From Xanthomonas sp. SI (GTDB lineage: Bacteria > Pseudomonadota > Gammaproteobacteria > Xanthomonadales > Xanthomonadaceae): a DNA stretch of 64,000 nucleotides. The stretch spans positions 1,054,001 through 1,118,000 of the forward strand of contig NZ_CP051261.1 in assembly GCF_014236855.1 (NCBI RefSeq). The letters run 5' to 3'. This document shows positions 48,173 to 56,069 of this stretch, piece after piece (the first letter of the stretch is position 1; every line of letters begins with the position of its first letter). Made by a program: the position numbers and the translations under genes. Below the pieces are notes generated by a model that was given only the letters and a program-made list of their open reading frames with translations, made no database searches and was not told where the DNA came from.

Positions 48173-48223
48173 GGAGGCGGTTGCGCCGCAGCGCGCAAAA
48201 AGCGCCTTTTTGCATCAAGCCGC

Positions 48224-48251
48224 TTGACAGCGATTTGCCCCGGGGCAGCAT
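48224..48251 (+). promoter_or_regulatory. Possible ridA promoter upstream of heptamer array
   Basis: TTGACA (48224) and CAGCAT (48246) with 16 bp between. If used, the 56-bp array that follows would be in the 5' leader. The alternative -10 is TAAAAT at 48315, directly after the array, 28 bp upstream of the ridA ATG. Confidence 0.4.
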
Positions 48252-48258
48252 CCTGCCG

Positions 48259-48314
48259 TCCCGAGTCCCGAGTCCCGAGTCCCGAGTCCCGAGTCCCGAG
48301 TCCCGAGTCCCGAG
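48259..48314. repeat. Eight exact TCCCGAG tandem repeats
   Basis: Eight perfect copies of the heptamer TCCCGAG, ending where TAAAAT (48315-48320) begins. It is a microsatellite-like tract that can change copy number by slippage. A shorter relative lies at 56036-56064. Confidence 0.95.
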
Positions 48315-48348
48315 TAAAATACCCATTCCCTTTTCCGTTGGAGCAGCC

Positions 48349-48732
48349 ATGTCCCGCCAGATCATCCACACCGAGCAGGCGCCGGCCGCGATCGGCCCGT
48401 ATTCGCAGGCGGTGCGCGCCGGCAACACGGTGTATTTCTCCGGGCAGATCCCGCTGGATCCGGCCACCGGTGAGGTCGTGCCGGGCGATGTCGGCGCGCA
48501 GGCACGCCGCGCCTTCGACAACCTCAAGGCGGTGGCCGAGGCGGCCGGCGGTTCGCTCGACCGGATCGTGCGGCTGGGCCTGTACCTGACCGACCTGTCG
48601 CAGTTCGCCCAGGTCAATGCGGTGATGCAGGACTATTTCCAGGCGCCGTTCCCCGCGCGTTCCACCATCGAAGTGTCCGGCCTGCCGAAAGGCGTCGGCT
48701 TCGAGGTCGATGCGGTGATGGTGCTCGACTGA
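48349..48732 (+). CDS. ridA: RidA (cytoplasmic 2-iminopropanoate deaminase)
   Basis: A 127-residue RidA without signal peptide. Landmarks are APAAIGPYSQAVRAGNTVYFSGQIPLDPATGE at the N-terminus and the catalytic arginine in FPARSTIEVSGLPKG. It hydrolyses enamine/imine intermediates released by PLP enzymes in the cytosol. It lies 9 bp before recG, so the two are co-transcribed. Confidence 0.95.
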   Translation: MSRQIIHTEQAPAAIGPYSQAVRAGNTVYFSGQIPLDPATGEVVPGDVGAQARRAFDNLKAVAEAAGGSLDRIVRLGLYLTDLSQFAQVNAVMQDYFQAPFPARSTIEVSGLPKGVGFEVDAVMVLD

Positions 48733-48741
48733 CCATCGCCC

Positions 48742-50898
48742 GTGCCGCGCGTGCAGGTTCCGGCGCCGGCGCTGTCGGCGGCAGGCGAGGCGCCGTTGTC
48801 GGCGCTGCCGGGCGTCGGCCCGAAGGTCGCCGAGAAGTTCGCCGCGCGCGGCCTGCTGACCCTGCAGGACCTGTGGCTGCACCTGCCGCTGCGCTATGAG
48901 GACCGCACCCGGCTAACCCCGGTGGCGGCGCTGCAGCCGGGCGTGCCGGCGCAGGTCGAAGTACGGGTGGAGGCGGTGGATCGCGGTTTCCGCTACCGGC
49001 CGATGCTGCGCGTGGCGGTGGCCGACGACTCGCGCGCCACCCTGGTGCTGCGCTTCTTCCAGTTCCGCGCCGCGCAGGTGGCGCAGTTCGCGGTCGGCGC
49101 GCGGCTGCGCGCGTTCGGCACGCCCAAGCCGGGCCAGCACGGCCTGGAGATCGTGCATCCGAGTTACCAGATCCTCGCTGGCGATGACCTCGCAGGTCTG
49201 GACGACAGCCTGGACCCGGTGTATCCGGCGGTCGAAGGCATCGGCCCGGCGACGCTGCGCAAGCTGATCGGGCAGGCGCTGGACCGGCTGCCCGACGAAG
49301 CGTCGCTGGAGCTGCTGCCGGCCGCGATGCTGGCCGAACTGGGGCTGCCGTCGCTGCGCAGCGCGCTGCTGATCGCGCACCGGCCGCCGCCGCAGGCCGA
49401 TCTGGGCGCGCTCGCCGCCGGCCTGCATCCGGCGCAGCAGCGGCTGGCGCTGGAAGAATTGCTTGCCCACCATCTGAGCCTGCGCCGCCAGCGCATCGCG
49501 CTGCAGCGGCAGCGTTCGCCGTCGTTGCGCGGGCGCGGCCTGCTGGCCAAGCGCCTGCAGCAGTCGTTGCCGTTCCAGCTCACCGGCGCGCAGCAGCGGG
49601 TGTTCGCGCAGATCCGCGCCGACCTGGAAAAACCCTCGCCGATGCTGCGCCTGGTGCAGGGCGACGTCGGCAGCGGCAAGACCGTGGTCGCGGCGCTGGC
49701 GGCGATGCTGGCGGTGGACAAGGGCAAGCAGGCTGCGCTGGCGGCGCCGACCGAATTGCTCGCCGAGCAGCACCTGGCGAACCTGCGTGCTTGGCTGGAG
49801 CCGCTGGGCATCCGCGTCGCCTGGCTGGCCGGCAAGGTCACCGGCAAGGCGCGCGCCGCGGTGCTGGCGCAGATCGCCTCGGGCGAGGCGCAGGTGGTGG
49901 TCGGCACGCACGCGCTGATGCAGGCGGCCGTGGCGTTCCACGACCTGGCCCTGGCCATCGTCGACGAGCAGCACCGTTTCGGCGTGCACCAGCGCCTGGC
50001 GCTGCGCGACAAGGGCGCCACCGGTGCGGGCGTGCCGCACCAGTTGGTGATGACCGCCACCCCGATCCCGCGCACGCTGGCGATGGCCGCGTACGCGGAC
50101 CTGGACGTGTCGGCGATCGACGAGTTGCCGCCCGGGCGCACCCCGGTGCAGACCATCGTGCTCAGTGCCGAGCGCCGCCCGGAGCTGGTGCAGCGCATCC
50201 GCGTGGCCTGCGCCGAAGGCCGCCAGGCGTACTGGGTGTGCACCTTGATCGACGAAGCCGAGGACAGCGACAAGCCGGCGCAGGGGCAGGGCGGCGGCGC
50301 GGGCAACCGCATCGATGCCAGCGCCGCGCAGGCCACCTACGACGCCTTGTCGGCGCAACTGCCGGAACTGAAGGTGGGCCTGGTGCACGGGCGCATGAAG
50401 GGCGCCGAGAAGCAGGCGGCGATGCGCGCGTTCAAGCAGGGCGAGATCGACCTGCTGGTCGCCACCACGGTCATCGAGGTCGGCGTGGACGTGCCCAATG
50501 CCTCGCTGATGATCATCGAGAACGCCGAGCGCCTGGGCCTGGCGCAGCTGCACCAGCTGCGCGGCCGGGTCGGGCGCGGCGCGGCCGCGTCGAGCTGCGT
50601 GCTGATGTACCAGGCGCCGTTGTCGGCGATGGCGCGGCAGCGGCTGCAGACCATGCGCCAGACCAACGACGGCTTCGTCATCGCCGAGAAGGACCTGGAA
50701 CTGCGCGGCCCCGGCGAGTTGCTCGGCACCCGCCAGACCGGCCTGGCCGCGTTCCGCGTCGCCGACCTGGCGCGCGACGCCGGCCTGCTGCCGCGGGTGC
50801 ATGCGCTGGCCGAACGGCTGCTGGCCGAATCGCCGGGGCTGGCCGATGGCATCGTCGCGCGCTGGGTCGGCGGCGCGGCGCGGTTCGCGGGAGCTTAG
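48742..50898 (+). CDS. recG: ATP-dependent DNA helicase RecG
   Basis: A 718-residue helicase that remodels stalled replication forks and Holliday junctions. The N-terminal wedge/OB domain is followed by helicase motifs: LVQGDVGSGKTVVA (I), AAPTELLAEQH (Ia), IVDEQHRFG (II), MTATPIPRT (III), VATTVIEVGVDVPNA (V) and HQLRGRVGRG (VI). The start is a GTG at 48742, 9 bp after ridA. The length matches the family. Confidence 0.95.
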   Translation: MPRVQVPAPALSAAGEAPLSALPGVGPKVAEKFAARGLLTLQDLWLHLPLRYEDRTRLTPVAALQPGVPAQVEVRVEAVDRGFRYRPMLRVAVADDSRATLVLRFFQFRAAQVAQFAVGARLRAFGTPKPGQHGLEIVHPSYQILAGDDLAGLDDSLDPVYPAVEGIGPATLRKLIGQALDRLPDEASLELLPAAMLAELGLPSLRSALLIAHRPPPQADLGALAAGLHPAQQRLALEELLAHHLSLRRQRIALQRQRSPSLRGRGLLAKRLQQSLPFQLTGAQQRVFAQIRADLEKPSPMLRLVQGDVGSGKTVVAALAAMLAVDKGKQAALAAPTELLAEQHLANLRAWLEPLGIRVAWLAGKVTGKARAAVLAQIASGEAQVVVGTHALMQAAVAFHDLALAIVDEQHRFGVHQRLALRDKGATGAGVPHQLVMTATPIPRTLAMAAYADLDVSAIDELPPGRTPVQTIVLSAERRPELVQRIRVACAEGRQAYWVCTLIDEAEDSDKPAQGQGGGAGNRIDASAAQATYDALSAQLPELKVGLVHGRMKGAEKQAAMRAFKQGEIDLLVATTVIEVGVDVPNASLMIIENAERLGLAQLHQLRGRVGRGAAASSCVLMYQAPLSAMARQRLQTMRQTNDGFVIAEKDLELRGPGELLGTRQTGLAAFRVADLARDAGLLPRVHALAERLLAESPGLADGIVARWVGGAARFAGA

Positions 50899-50918
50899 TC
50901 GTGGCTGGCGCCACGGCT

Positions 50919-50961
50919 GGGATTCGGGATTCGGGATTGGGGATTGGGGATTGGGGATGCG
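50919..50961. repeat. Forward heptamer array without inverted partner
   Basis: Six heptamers of GGGATTCG/GGGATTGG type after recG. No inverted copy is found before the next gene at 51044. Confidence 0.85.
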
Positions 50962-51043
50962 CCAGAGCCGTGGAAGCCCGGCTTTCCACGGCCGCGCCGC
51001 GGTGCCAGACTCGGCGGCCGAACGGACTGACGAAGAATCACGC

Positions 51044-51982
51044 ATGAGCGACAAGATTCCCCTGTTGATCGACACCGATCCCGGCGTGGACGATGCCCTG
51101 GCCCTGCTGATGGCCTTCGCCGACGAGCGCCACGCCGTGGTCGGCCTGACCATTGCCGCCGGCAACGTCGGCCTGCAGCACACCGTGCGCAATGCGCTGA
51201 AGCTGTGCGAAGTGGCTGGGCGCGAGGACGTGCCGGTGTTCGCCGGCTGCGCCGATCCGCTGCTGCATCCGGCGGTGGACGCCGCCCACGTGCACGGCCT
51301 GGACGGTTTCGGCGATGTCGGCCTGGCGCCGGCGGCGCGCGGCGCCGAGTCCGAGCATGCGGCGCTGGCGATCCTGCGCCTGTCGCACCAGTACGCCGGC
51401 GCGCTGCTGCTGGTCGCGCTCGGTCCGCTGACCAACATCGCGCTGGCGCTGAAGCTGGATCCGACCTTGCCGCAGCGGGTACGCCGTTTCGTGGTGATGG
51501 GCGGGGCGATCACCTGCCACGGCAACATCACCCCGGCCGCCGAGTTCAACATCGCCTTCGATCCGGAAGCGGCGCACATCGTGTTTTCCGGGTTCCCGCA
51601 CATCGAGGTCGCCGACTGGGAGGCCACCGTCGCGCATGGCCTGCCGCACCGCGAGGTCGAGCAGTGGCTGGCCGCGGATGCCGACAAGGCGCGCTTCTAC
51701 GAGGAGATCTCGCGCAAGACCCGGCTGTGGTCGGAGGATTCGCGCGGCGAGCACTGGTATGCCGCCGATGCGCTGGCGATGGCCTGGGCGCTGCAGCCCG
51801 AGGGCGCGCTGGAGGTGCAGTCGCGGCCGCTGCAGGTCGAACTGGCCGGGGTCCACAGCCGCGGCGCCACGCTGGTCGACTGGAACCGCCAGCTGGGCCT
51901 GGCCGACAACGCGGCCATGCTGATCCGCTACGACCAGGCCCGTTTCCAGGCGCTGGCGCGCGCGGCGGTGGGCGCCGGCTGA
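51044..51982 (+). CDS. Inosine-uridine-type nucleoside hydrolase
   Basis: A 312-residue hydrolase of the IUNH family. The calcium-binding motif DTDPGVDDALALL is at residues 10-22. Other blocks are AGNVGLQHTVRNALKL, VALGPLTNIALAL, VVMGGAITCHGNITPAAEFNIAFDPEAA and a C-terminal Asp region. It should cleave nucleosides to base and ribose; purine or pyrimidine preference cannot be told. No signal peptide is present. Confidence 0.9.
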   Translation: MSDKIPLLIDTDPGVDDALALLMAFADERHAVVGLTIAAGNVGLQHTVRNALKLCEVAGREDVPVFAGCADPLLHPAVDAAHVHGLDGFGDVGLAPAARGAESEHAALAILRLSHQYAGALLLVALGPLTNIALALKLDPTLPQRVRRFVVMGGAITCHGNITPAAEFNIAFDPEAAHIVFSGFPHIEVADWEATVAHGLPHREVEQWLAADADKARFYEEISRKTRLWSEDSRGEHWYAADALAMAWALQPEGALEVQSRPLQVELAGVHSRGATLVDWNRQLGLADNAAMLIRYDQARFQALARAAVGAG

Positions 51983-52075
51983 GCCCGGCAGGCGGCGGCC
52001 CGGGCGCGGGCCGCCGTGGTCGGGGCCGCTGCGTCGACACCTTGGCGGCGGACGTGAATTCGGCGCAAGTTGTTC

Positions 52076-52105
52076 TTGCGTGCAGGCCGGGTGAGTTGCT
52101 ATAGT
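52076..52105 (+). promoter_or_regulatory. Promoter of rpmE2
   Basis: TTGCGT (52076) and TATAGT (52100) with 18 bp between, about 38 bp before the L31 start codon. Confidence 0.55.
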
Positions 52106-52142
52106 TTCCCTCTTGTCCAGCAGCCCCCTACGGTGCGAGCCC

Positions 52143-52385
52143 ATGAAGGCCGACATCCATCCCAAGTACCACAATGTCGTGTTTCACGACGTCACCTCCG
52201 ATTTCAAGATCCTGACCCGTTCGACCATGTCCTCGAAGGACAAGGTCAAGTGGGAGGACGGCGAAGAATATCCGCTGGTCAAGGTCGAAATTTCCTCGGC
52301 TTCGCACCCGTTCTATACGGGCAAGCACAAGGTCATCGACACCAGCGGCCGCATCGACAAGTTCCAGAAGCGCTACGCGCGCTGA
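52143..52385 (+). CDS. rpmE2: 50S ribosomal protein L31 type B
   Basis: An 80-residue L31 of the zinc-free (C-minus) type. It starts [29 protein letters not shown] and has no CxxC motif. The ending [17 protein letters not shown] is typical. It lacks an adjacent zinc-uptake regulator. It has its own promoter and a strong terminator. Confidence 0.95.
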   Translation: MKADIHPKYHNVVFHDVTSDFKILTRSTMSSKDKVKWEDGEEYPLVKVEISSASHPFYTGKHKVIDTSGRIDKFQKRYAR

Positions 52386-52407
52386 TCGAGCGGTCGAAGT
52401 GATGAAG

Positions 52408-52437
52408 AAGGCCGCGCCCTGCGCGGCTTTCTTTTTT
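52408..52437 (+). terminator. Intrinsic terminator after rpmE2
   Basis: AAGGCCGCGC and GCGCGGCTTT form the stem around CCT, followed by CTTTTTT. Confidence 0.85.
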
Positions 52438-52576
52438 GGCGTCCCCGATGCATCGATTCCCGGCCGTGATGTCGGCGTAGATTCTCCCGTCCTGGCGACG
52501 GCGAGGATGCAACGCTGTGTCGCTGTCGCACCCTCGCTCTACGACTTCAGTACGAGCGACTACTCAAATGTTGCTG

Positions 52577-52585
52577 TGCGATAAT
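52577..52585 (+). promoter_or_regulatory. Extended -10 element before gltA
   Basis: TGCGATAAT resembles an extended -10 (TGn followed by GATAAT), about 88 bp before the gltA start. No clear -35. Bases 52438-52576 hold nothing else recognisable. Confidence 0.4.
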
Positions 52586-52673
52586 GGCGCGATCCGTGGT
52601 AATTGCCGTGGACTTCCTTCACGCGTCTGTTCGCAAAGTACGGACAGGCGCCTTCCACTGAGGAGCGCACACT

Positions 52674-53963
52674 GTGTCCGATCTTGATCAGGTCACGCTG
52701 AATGCCGGCGACAAGTCGGTCGTTCTGCCGGTACTCAAACCCACCTTGGGCAACGATTGCGTCGACATTTCCAAGTTGACCAAAGAAACCGGTCTGTTCA
52801 CCTACGACTCGGGCTTCACCGCGACCGCCAGCTGCAAGTCGGCGATCACCTACATCGACGGCGACAACGGCGTGCTGCTGTACCGCGGCTACCCGATCGA
52901 GCAGCTGGCCGAGAAGTCCAACTTCCTCGAAGTGGCCTACCTGCTGATGAACGGCGAGCTGCCCACCGCCGACGAATTCAAGACCTTCGACCACGAAGTG
53001 ACGCATCACACGATGATGCATGAGTCGCTGAAGAACTTCCTCGGCGGCTTCCGCCACGACGCGCACCCGATGGCGATGATGGCCGGTACCGTGGCCTCGC
53101 TGTCGGCGTTCTACCACGACACGCTGGACCTCAACGATCCGGAACAGCGGCGCCTGGCCGCGATCCGCCTGATCGCCAAGGTGCCGACGATCGCCGCCGC
53201 GGCGCACCGCTATTCGATCGGCTGGCCGATCCGCTACCCGCGCAACAACCTCGGCTACGTCGACCGCTTCCTGCACATGATGTTCGAAGTGCCGAGCGAG
53301 CAGCTGGAGATGAATCCGGTCGTGGCCAAGGCGCTGGACCTGCTGTTCATCCTGCACGCCGACCATGAGCAGAACGCCTCGACCTCGACCGTGCGTCTGG
53401 TCGGTTCCACCGGCGCCAATCCGTACGCTTCCGTCGCCGCGGGCATCACCGCGCTGTGGGGCCCGGCGCACGGCGGCGCCAACGAAGCCGTGCTGAAGAT
53501 GCTGGAAGAGATCGGCACCGCCGACAACGTCGAGAGCGCCGTGGCCAAGGCCAAGGACAAGAACTCGAGCTTCCGCCTGATGGGCTTCGGCCACCGCGTC
53601 TACAAGAACTTCGATCCGCGCGCCAAGATCATCCGCGAGATGACCCACAAGGTGCTGGGCGAACTGGGCGTCAACGATCCGCTGCTGGAAGTGGCGCTGA
53701 AGCTGGAAGAGGCCGCGCTGAAGGACGACTACTTCGTGCAGCGCAAGCTGTACCCGAACGTCGACTTCTACTCGGGCATCATCTACAAGGCGCTGAACAT
53801 TCCGGTGGAGATGTTCACCGTGATGTTCGCCATCGCGCGCACCGCGGGTTGGGTGTCGCATTGGCTGGAACAGCAGGTCGATCCGGAAATGAAGATCGGC
53901 CGTCCGCGCCAGATCTACACCGGCTACGACAAGCGCGACTACAAGGCCGACGGCCAGCGCTGA
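52674..53963 (+). CDS. gltA: Citrate synthase
   Basis: A 429-residue type II (hexameric, NADH-sensitive class) citrate synthase that condenses oxaloacetate and acetyl-CoA. Active-site blocks are [16 protein letters not shown] (His), [16 protein letters not shown] (His, Arg) and [10 protein letters not shown] (Asp). The start is a GTG at 52674 with GAGGAG 10 bp before it. It is monocistronic, with a terminator directly after. Confidence 0.97.
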   Translation: MSDLDQVTLNAGDKSVVLPVLKPTLGNDCVDISKLTKETGLFTYDSGFTATASCKSAITYIDGDNGVLLYRGYPIEQLAEKSNFLEVAYLLMNGELPTADEFKTFDHEVTHHTMMHESLKNFLGGFRHDAHPMAMMAGTVASLSAFYHDTLDLNDPEQRRLAAIRLIAKVPTIAAAAHRYSIGWPIRYPRNNLGYVDRFLHMMFEVPSEQLEMNPVVAKALDLLFILHADHEQNASTSTVRLVGSTGANPYASVAAGITALWGPAHGGANEAVLKMLEEIGTADNVESAVAKAKDKNSSFRLMGFGHRVYKNFDPRAKIIREMTHKVLGELGVNDPLLEVALKLEEAALKDDYFVQRKLYPNVDFYSGIIYKALNIPVEMFTVMFAIARTAGWVSHWLEQQVDPEMKIGRPRQIYTGYDKRDYKADGQR

Positions 53964-53991
53964 GTGCGCTGCCGCTGTTCTGTCGCAATCG

Positions 53992-54018
53992 AACGCCCCG
54001 CTTTGCGGGGCGTTTTTT
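53992..54018 (+). terminator. Intrinsic terminator after gltA
   Basis: AACGCCCCGC and GCGGGGCGTT form a 10-bp stem around TTT, followed by TTTT. Confidence 0.9.
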
Positions 54019-54082
54019 ATGGGCTGACCACAGGGCGGCTGCCTTTCCGGAGGCCTCGCGTCGCGGCTGATGATCTTAGGCC

Positions 54083-54272
54083 GCCCCGAGTCGCTCCCAC
54101 AAACATGTATGCATTCACCGCGCTGAAGCGCTTTTCATGTGGGAAGGGTTTCAGTCCCGACAGTATCTGCAGCCGGAAGGTCTGCCGCTTCGTTCGTCGC
54201 GGCTGAAGCCGCTCCTACAGAGACTCGCGGCCAACTCACTGGATGCACTGTGGGAGGGACTTCAGTCCCGAC
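54083..54272. repeat. Cluster of degenerate REP copies
   Basis: The 54019-54338 gap (320 bp) contains at least three REP relatives: GTGGGAAGGGTTTCAGTCCC at 54139, a canonical copy in inverse orientation at 54196-54219, and GTGGGAGGGACTTCAGTCCC at 54250, plus a fragment (TCGCTCCCACAAACA) near 54090. No gene is seen in it. Confidence 0.65.
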
Positions 54273-54338
54273 GCTTTTCCGCAGCCGCGCCGCGACGCTG
54301 GCCGGATTCGGAATTCGAATTCATTGCCGAGAAGCCCG

Positions 54339-55157
54339 CTAATGCTCGGCCGGCACTTCGATCTGCGCCACCAGCGCATGGCTGTCGGCGTCGTGCATGC
54401 GCGCGATGCCGTCGAGGTCGAGCAGGTAGAAGTGGCCGCGGTCGGTCAGGAAATGCCAGGCCAGCACCTGGCTGCCGTTGTGTTGGTGGCTGGGGTCGCC
54501 GGCGGTGATGCGGTCCAGCGTGTGCCCGCTGTCGGCGCACAGGCGGCGGATCAGTTTCATGTAGCGCGGCTCGTTTTGCAGCGCTGCGGCGATGCGTTCG
54601 AGGCGATCGGGCAGGGCGGCGCCACGGCGCTCGACCTCGGCCTGCATCTGCTCGATCGACAGCGCCACCAACCGCGGATGCGCGCGCAGCCAGGCCGAAT
54701 TCAGGGCGATCAGGTCTTCCTCTTCGGCCAGCGCGAAGAACGCATCGCCATGCCGGTCGAGCGCGTCACGCGCGGGGTTGTCGCCGAAGTACTCGCCGTC
54801 CATGAATGCCTGCAGCGTGTCCTCGTCCATCTGTTCGAGCAGCGCGCGGCTGGCCGCGTACAGCGCTGCATGCCGCGGCGCCTGCATCGCCTGCAGGCCG
54901 CGTCCGACCTGGTCCAGTACCAGCGGATCGGCGTTGCAGTTGTAGACGAACTGGGCGAAGCCGCCGTTTTCCACCTGCGCCACGTAGAAGTCGACGTAGT
55001 AGCTGCACATCGCATCGGCGGCGATCTCGTGCGGACGCAGCCACTGGTCGAGCTGGGCGTTGATGAAGCTGATGTTGGACTGGATCGGCGCGTACGCGTC
55101 GTCGCTGGCGAGACTGTTGCGCGAGACGACGATGGCGTCGGGCGGAATGGCGGGCAT
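54339..55157 (-). CDS. DUF4375 (DMP19-like) protein
   Basis: A 272-residue soluble protein. The central region (residues about 30-150) matches the DUF4375/DMP19 family: ADAMCSYYVDFYVAQVENGGFAQFVYNC, followed by GRGLQAMQAPRHAALYAASRALLEQ. The C-terminal 120 residues show no recognised domain. DMP19-like proteins are thought to imitate DNA or bind PilZ-like partners; the function here is unknown. It forms a tentative operon with the next upstream gene, 55 bp away. Confidence 0.78.
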   Translation of the reverse strand: MPAIPPDAIVVSRNSLASDDAYAPIQSNISFINAQLDQWLRPHEIAADAMCSYYVDFYVAQVENGGFAQFVYNCNADPLVLDQVGRGLQAMQAPRHAALYAASRALLEQMDEDTLQAFMDGEYFGDNPARDALDRHGDAFFALAEEEDLIALNSAWLRAHPRLVALSIEQMQAEVERRGAALPDRLERIAAALQNEPRYMKLIRRLCADSGHTLDRITAGDPSHQHNGSQVLAWHFLTDRGHFYLLDLDGIARMHDADSHALVAQIEVPAEH

Positions 55158-55212
55158 GCAACGGGGTCCGTTGGCGGAAAGGAATCGGTGCGACGGCGCG
55201 GCGCGCGGGCGC

Positions 55213-55860
55213 TCAGCGGCGCTGCTGGTAGTCGGCGATGTCCTGCTCGGTCAGCAGCTGCCGCAACTGGCTTTCCGAGGCGCGCCGCATCGGCTTCTCG
55301 TCGACCTGCGACAGCGGCGCCTGGCGCAGCGCGTCGTAGGGCAGCACGGTCAGGTCGAAGGTCAGCTCTTCGGCGGCGAACAGCCAAACCGGGAAGTCCT
55401 CGCTGCGTTCGCGGTCCAGGCGCAGCCGGCGCGTGCGCGATTCGGCCGGGATCCGGTGTTCTTCGAGGAAGCGCGCCACCGCGTCGGCGTCGTCGCTGTG
55501 CAGGTGCAACTGCACCGGGCTGTTGCCATCGGCAGTGCCGTCGTGCACCGGGCCGACCAGGCGCGGCGCGAAGCCATGCAGGAAGTCCATCGCGCGCAAC
55601 GCGGCCTCGCGGCGCAGGCGCAGGCCGCCGGCGTGGTCGGGTCCGGCGAACAGGCGCTGGTACTCGCGCAGCGCATCCTCGATCTCGCGGTTGCGCGGCA
55701 GCGAGGCGTCGTCGTGGATGCCGAGCCGCTCGGCGGCCTTCAGCTTGGCCTGGTGGAAGTCGCGGATGCCGCCTTCGGCCATCAGCCGGGCGGCTTCGTG
55801 GGCCAGCCGGCGGCGGCGTTCGTGCGTGCGGGTCTGGGCATGTTGCCGAGCGTGGTGCAT
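55213..55860 (-). CDS. Conserved hypothetical protein
   Basis: A 215-residue soluble protein I cannot assign to a family. The N-terminus is very rich in His and Arg (MHHARQHAQTRTHERRRRL), followed by a helical segment (AEGGIRDFHQAKLKAAERLGI) and a mixed fold with GPVHDGTADGNSPVQLHLHSDDADAV. No membrane segment or signal is seen. Codon usage matches its neighbours, so it is a real gene. It lies between the DUF4375 gene and mrcA, all on the minus strand. Confidence 0.7.
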   Translation of the reverse strand: MHHARQHAQTRTHERRRRLAHEAARLMAEGGIRDFHQAKLKAAERLGIHDDASLPRNREIEDALREYQRLFAGPDHAGGLRLRREAALRAMDFLHGFAPRLVGPVHDGTADGNSPVQLHLHSDDADAVARFLEEHRIPAESRTRRLRLDRERSEDFPVWLFAAEELTFDLTVLPYDALRQAPLSQVDEKPMRRASESQLRQLLTEQDIADYQQRR

Positions 55861-56035
55861 GGGCCGCCTCCCTCAAAGCCTGCCCCGACTGTACAACAGC
55901 GCGGTGACATCGGCATGCAGCGCGATCGACGCGCCGGACAGCCGCTGCAGTCCGCTCGGCCGGCCTCTGCGACGCGGCATCGCCTCGTGGCGATTCCGCC
56001 AGCCATCGCCGCCTCGGCACCGGGACCCGCCGCGT

Positions 56036-56064
56036 TCCCGAGTCCCCGGTCCCGAGTCCCGAAC
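56036..56064. repeat. Short TCCCGAG-type repeat
   Basis: Four imperfect copies of the TCCCGAG heptamer just after the mrcA stop codon, related to the exact array at 48259-48314. Confidence 0.7.
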
Positions 56065-56069
56065 GTCGA

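Noticed and set aside
48259..48314. Possible CRISPR-like array
   Set aside because: Heptamer units are adjacent with no spacers, and no cas gene is present.
48181..48348. N-terminal extension of RidA through the TCCCGAG array
   Set aside because: The added residues are repeat translation (PSPESRV type). RidA family length and the position of the GGAG leader favour 48349.
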